DNA of 64,000 bases, taken from positions 5,799,797 to 5,863,796 of the forward strand of contig NC_067204.1 in the NCBI RefSeq assembly GCF_026262505.1, written 5' to 3'. Below are positions 62,552 to 64,000 of this stretch, in pieces; the first letter of the stretch is position 1; every line of letters begins with the position of its first letter. The notes under the pieces are model-generated. The model worked only from the letters and a program-made list of their open reading frames with translations, ran no database searches and was not told the DNA's origin. The DNA is from Trichomonas vaginalis G3 (Eukaryota > Parabasalia > Trichomonadida > Trichomonadidae). Made by a program: the position numbers and the translations under genes.

Positions 62552-63163
62552 TTACATGTATTTTTCAGCAACTTCGTCAAATAATTTTATAGCTTTACCT
62601 ATCTCATCTACTTCAAACGTTTCTTTACCTTTCGTGGGAGCACCATACATTTTCTCAAACTTTTCAAGTAGTTCTGTTTCAGCAGCTCTCATATCGTTAA
62701 CGAACACAACCTTGACTCTATTGACTGTACTGTCATATCTTTGAGTTATATTATATGTTCTTCCTATCTTATATCTCTTTGTATTGAAGTCCTTCGGTTT
62801 CTGAACGATGTAAAGTAAGCCTTCACTGCAACGTTCCGTATCGAATGAACCATATGTTATGAAGTTATATCCAACAACTGGGTCTAACCATAACAAAACT
62901 ATTGGTATAAGACTTTTGTCTATAAGATATGCTGCAGTTCCATAGAATCTTACCGATATCATAAGCTCAGGATTTCTTGTCAAAATTTTCTGAGTTGAAG
63001 CAATTCCAACCCAATGGGATGTTTTCTTTCCAGATGGAGATATAATGTCTGACAAAGAATATTTGTTGTATTTCTTTGAGTATCTTACGTTTAAATCACC
63101 TATTCTAACCATTTTGGTGTCATTGTCTATCTTTTTAACTGTTTCAAACTCAGTGTTTGACAT
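62552..63163 (-). CDS. Polinton part: KilA-N plus T5orf172/GIY-YIG-like protein
   Basis: Unbroken minus-strand frame of 203 residues. The first 110 form a KilA-N-like domain (NKYSLSDIISPSGKKTSHWV, then LLWLDPVVGYNF). The rest is a T5orf172/MUG113-like domain: LLYIVQKPKDFNTKRYKIGR, then TQRYDS and AAETELLEKFEKMYG with GKETFEVD at the end, the GIY-YIG-like fold. Such fusions are known in NCLDVs and phages. Probable DNA-binding protein or nuclease. Confidence 0.75.
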   Translation of the reverse strand: MSNTEFETVKKIDNDTKMVRIGDLNVRYSKKYNKYSLSDIISPSGKKTSHWVGIASTQKILTRNPELMISVRFYGTAAYLIDKSLIPIVLLWLDPVVGYNFITYGSFDTERCSEGLLYIVQKPKDFNTKRYKIGRTYNITQRYDSTVNRVKVVFVNDMRAAETELLEKFEKMYGAPTKGKETFEVDEIGKAIKLFDEVAEKYM

Positions 63164-63165
63164 TT

Positions 63166-63208
63166 TCTGTCTTTACATACAAAATAAAAAAAATATTTTA
63201 TAAAAAAC
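63166..63208 (-). promoter_or_regulatory. Shared upstream block, copy B
   Basis: Nearly identical to 62466-62507, placed at the same distance from the start codon at 63163. Confidence 0.55.
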
Positions 63209-63339
63209 TAACTTTATTTTTTCTATCTTGTATAAAAGATATGATTTCAGGGATTTTAGGCGACTGGGTTTTTTTTACTACTCGCAATTTTTCACGATTT
63301 TCATGAGTTTTAGGCGAGTAAGATTTTCTATCTTGTATA

Positions 63340-63840
63340 AAAGATATGATTTCAGGGATTTTTTTGACGAAGTGTCAAAGTTCTCTTCGTAAAAAAATAA
63401 CAGTTATATAATGAAATTTGGTCATTTTTTTACGATTTCAGGGATTTTTTTTGACGAAGTGTCAAAGTTCTCTTCGTAAAAAAATAACAGTTATATAATG
63501 AAATTTGGTCATTTTTTTACGATTTCAGGGATTTTTTTGACGAAGTGTCAAAGTTCTCTTCGTAAAAAAATAACAGTTATATAATGAAATTTGGTCATTT
63601 TTTCACTGTTTTCATGAGTTTTAGGCGACTACGTTTTTGTACGTACTCGCAATTTTTTACGATTTTCGTACGGAATCTCTACCCTCGGTTTTCCTCGGGT
63701 AGCAAACATATGAGGAAATTCATGAAATTTGGTCATTTTTTTTACGATTTCAGGGATTTTTTTGACGAAGTGTCAAAGTTCTCTTCGTCAAAAAATAACA
63801 GTTATATAATGAAATTTGGTCATTTTTTTACGATTTTCGA
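63340..63840. repeat. Tandem repeats of about 85-90 bp near the element's gene-free right part
   Basis: The phrase GACGAAGTGTCAAAGTTCTC recurs at about 63365, 63452, 63538 and 63763, each followed by TTCGTAAAAAAATAACAG-like sequence and ATGAAATTTGGTCATTTTTT. The first three are head-to-tail; the fourth is separated by a block with CCTCGGTTTTCCTCGGGTAG, itself repeated in altered form near 63855. From 63957 CCTCGGTC-type 9-bp units follow. No gene is seen from 63210 to the window end. Confidence 0.8.
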
Positions 63841-64000
63841 ATGGAATCTCGACCCGCGGTTTTCCTCGGGTCGCAAACATATGAGGAAATTCATGAAATT
63901 TGGTCATTTTTTTCGGCAAAAATATATTTTAGGGTAGATGGTTTTTAGGTGTCACCAGGTCCCTCGGTCCCTCGGTCCCTCGGTCAACTAACATCTTTTT

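Larger units (their letters stand above)
50941..64000. mobile_element. Polinton/Maverick-type large DNA element, broken, continuing past the window
   Basis: A block of over 13 kb with virus-like gene content: a double jelly-roll major capsid region, a minor capsid protein, a superfamily 3 helicase, a packaging ATPase, a KilA-N protein and a KilA-N/T5orf172 protein. The left border is near 50941-50950, where MULE sequence stops at an A-run and AGTGGGGCCTCC starts, compatible with the 5'-AG ends of Polintons. The window ends inside the element. Protein-primed DNA polymerase and integrase are not seen and may lie to the right. It is a fossil: roughly a dozen interruptions spread over the capsid, ATPase and left-hand genes. 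Several genes are still open over full length, so it is probably young on an evolutionary scale. Confidence 0.85.

Noticed and set aside
63584-63937. A 117-codon frame with repeated KFGHFF
   Set aside because: It arises from the ATGAAATTTGGTCATTTTTT DNA repeats and has no non-repetitive part.

Overview
The window is AT-rich protist nuclear DNA, almost certainly Trichomonas vaginalis or a very close trichomonad. Reasons: short genes with no visible introns; TCAYTW-type initiator (Inr) motifs a few bases to a few tens of bases before many start codons; ankyrin-repeat genes; a Tvmar1-type mariner; Mutator-like (MULE) elements; and a large Polinton/Maverick. The species call rests on these family features, not on a database search.

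Layout. 1-502: 5' part of a replication factor C small subunit (minus). 910-2331: intact ankyrin gene. 4.1-6.5 kb: a foldback element, a 1.04-kb TTAA-flanked element and a decayed ankyrin gene. 6.8-8.4 kb: a hot-dog thioesterase and a nucleoside (probably uridine) phosphorylase, both minus. 8.57-11.99 kb: a decayed 3.4-kb transposon with 19-bp inverted ends and an 8-bp target duplication. 12.7-13.4 kb: a broken metallo-beta-lactamase-fold gene, then a MULE-derived non-autonomous element. 14.9-21.2 kb: a SCAR/WAVE-like actin regulator, a Rab-like GTPase, a multi-spanning membrane protein and an unknown 201-aa protein. 22.0-22.7 kb: a second copy of the MULE derivative. 24.26-24.61 kb: a 49-bp tandem repeat. 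25.17-25.49 kb: an unusual array of five evenly phased hairpins. 27.4-35.5 kb: an EF-hand protein, three unknown proteins, a gamma-tubulin complex component and a double-AAA ATPase. 35.5-40.7 kb: a 5.2-kb TTAA-flanked transposon with a broken Kolobok-like transposase. 40.8-43.1 kb: a pseudokinase-like/Sel1-repeat protein. 43.8-47.2 kb: an ankyrin gene split by a mariner whose transposase frame is whole. 47.3-48.7 kb: a helical-repeat protein. 49.0-50.9 kb: a MULE with a broken transposase, interrupted by a Polinton-type element that runs to the window end.

How the parts relate. Host genes are housekeeping and cytoskeletal: clamp loading, nucleoside salvage, Arp2/3 activation, vesicle traffic, microtubule nucleation. 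They sit in compact clusters, and the long gaps are mostly explained by transposons. At least seven insertions can be defined from their ends. One separates a divergent gene pair whose original spacing was about 90-120 bp, one splits an ankyrin gene, and one (the Polinton) lies inside a MULE.

The most unusual structure is the hairpin array at 25173-25486. Its hairpin centres are exactly 62.5 bp apart, alternate hairpins are diverged copies of each other, and most differences in the stems are compensated on the opposite arm. I know of no family it belongs to.
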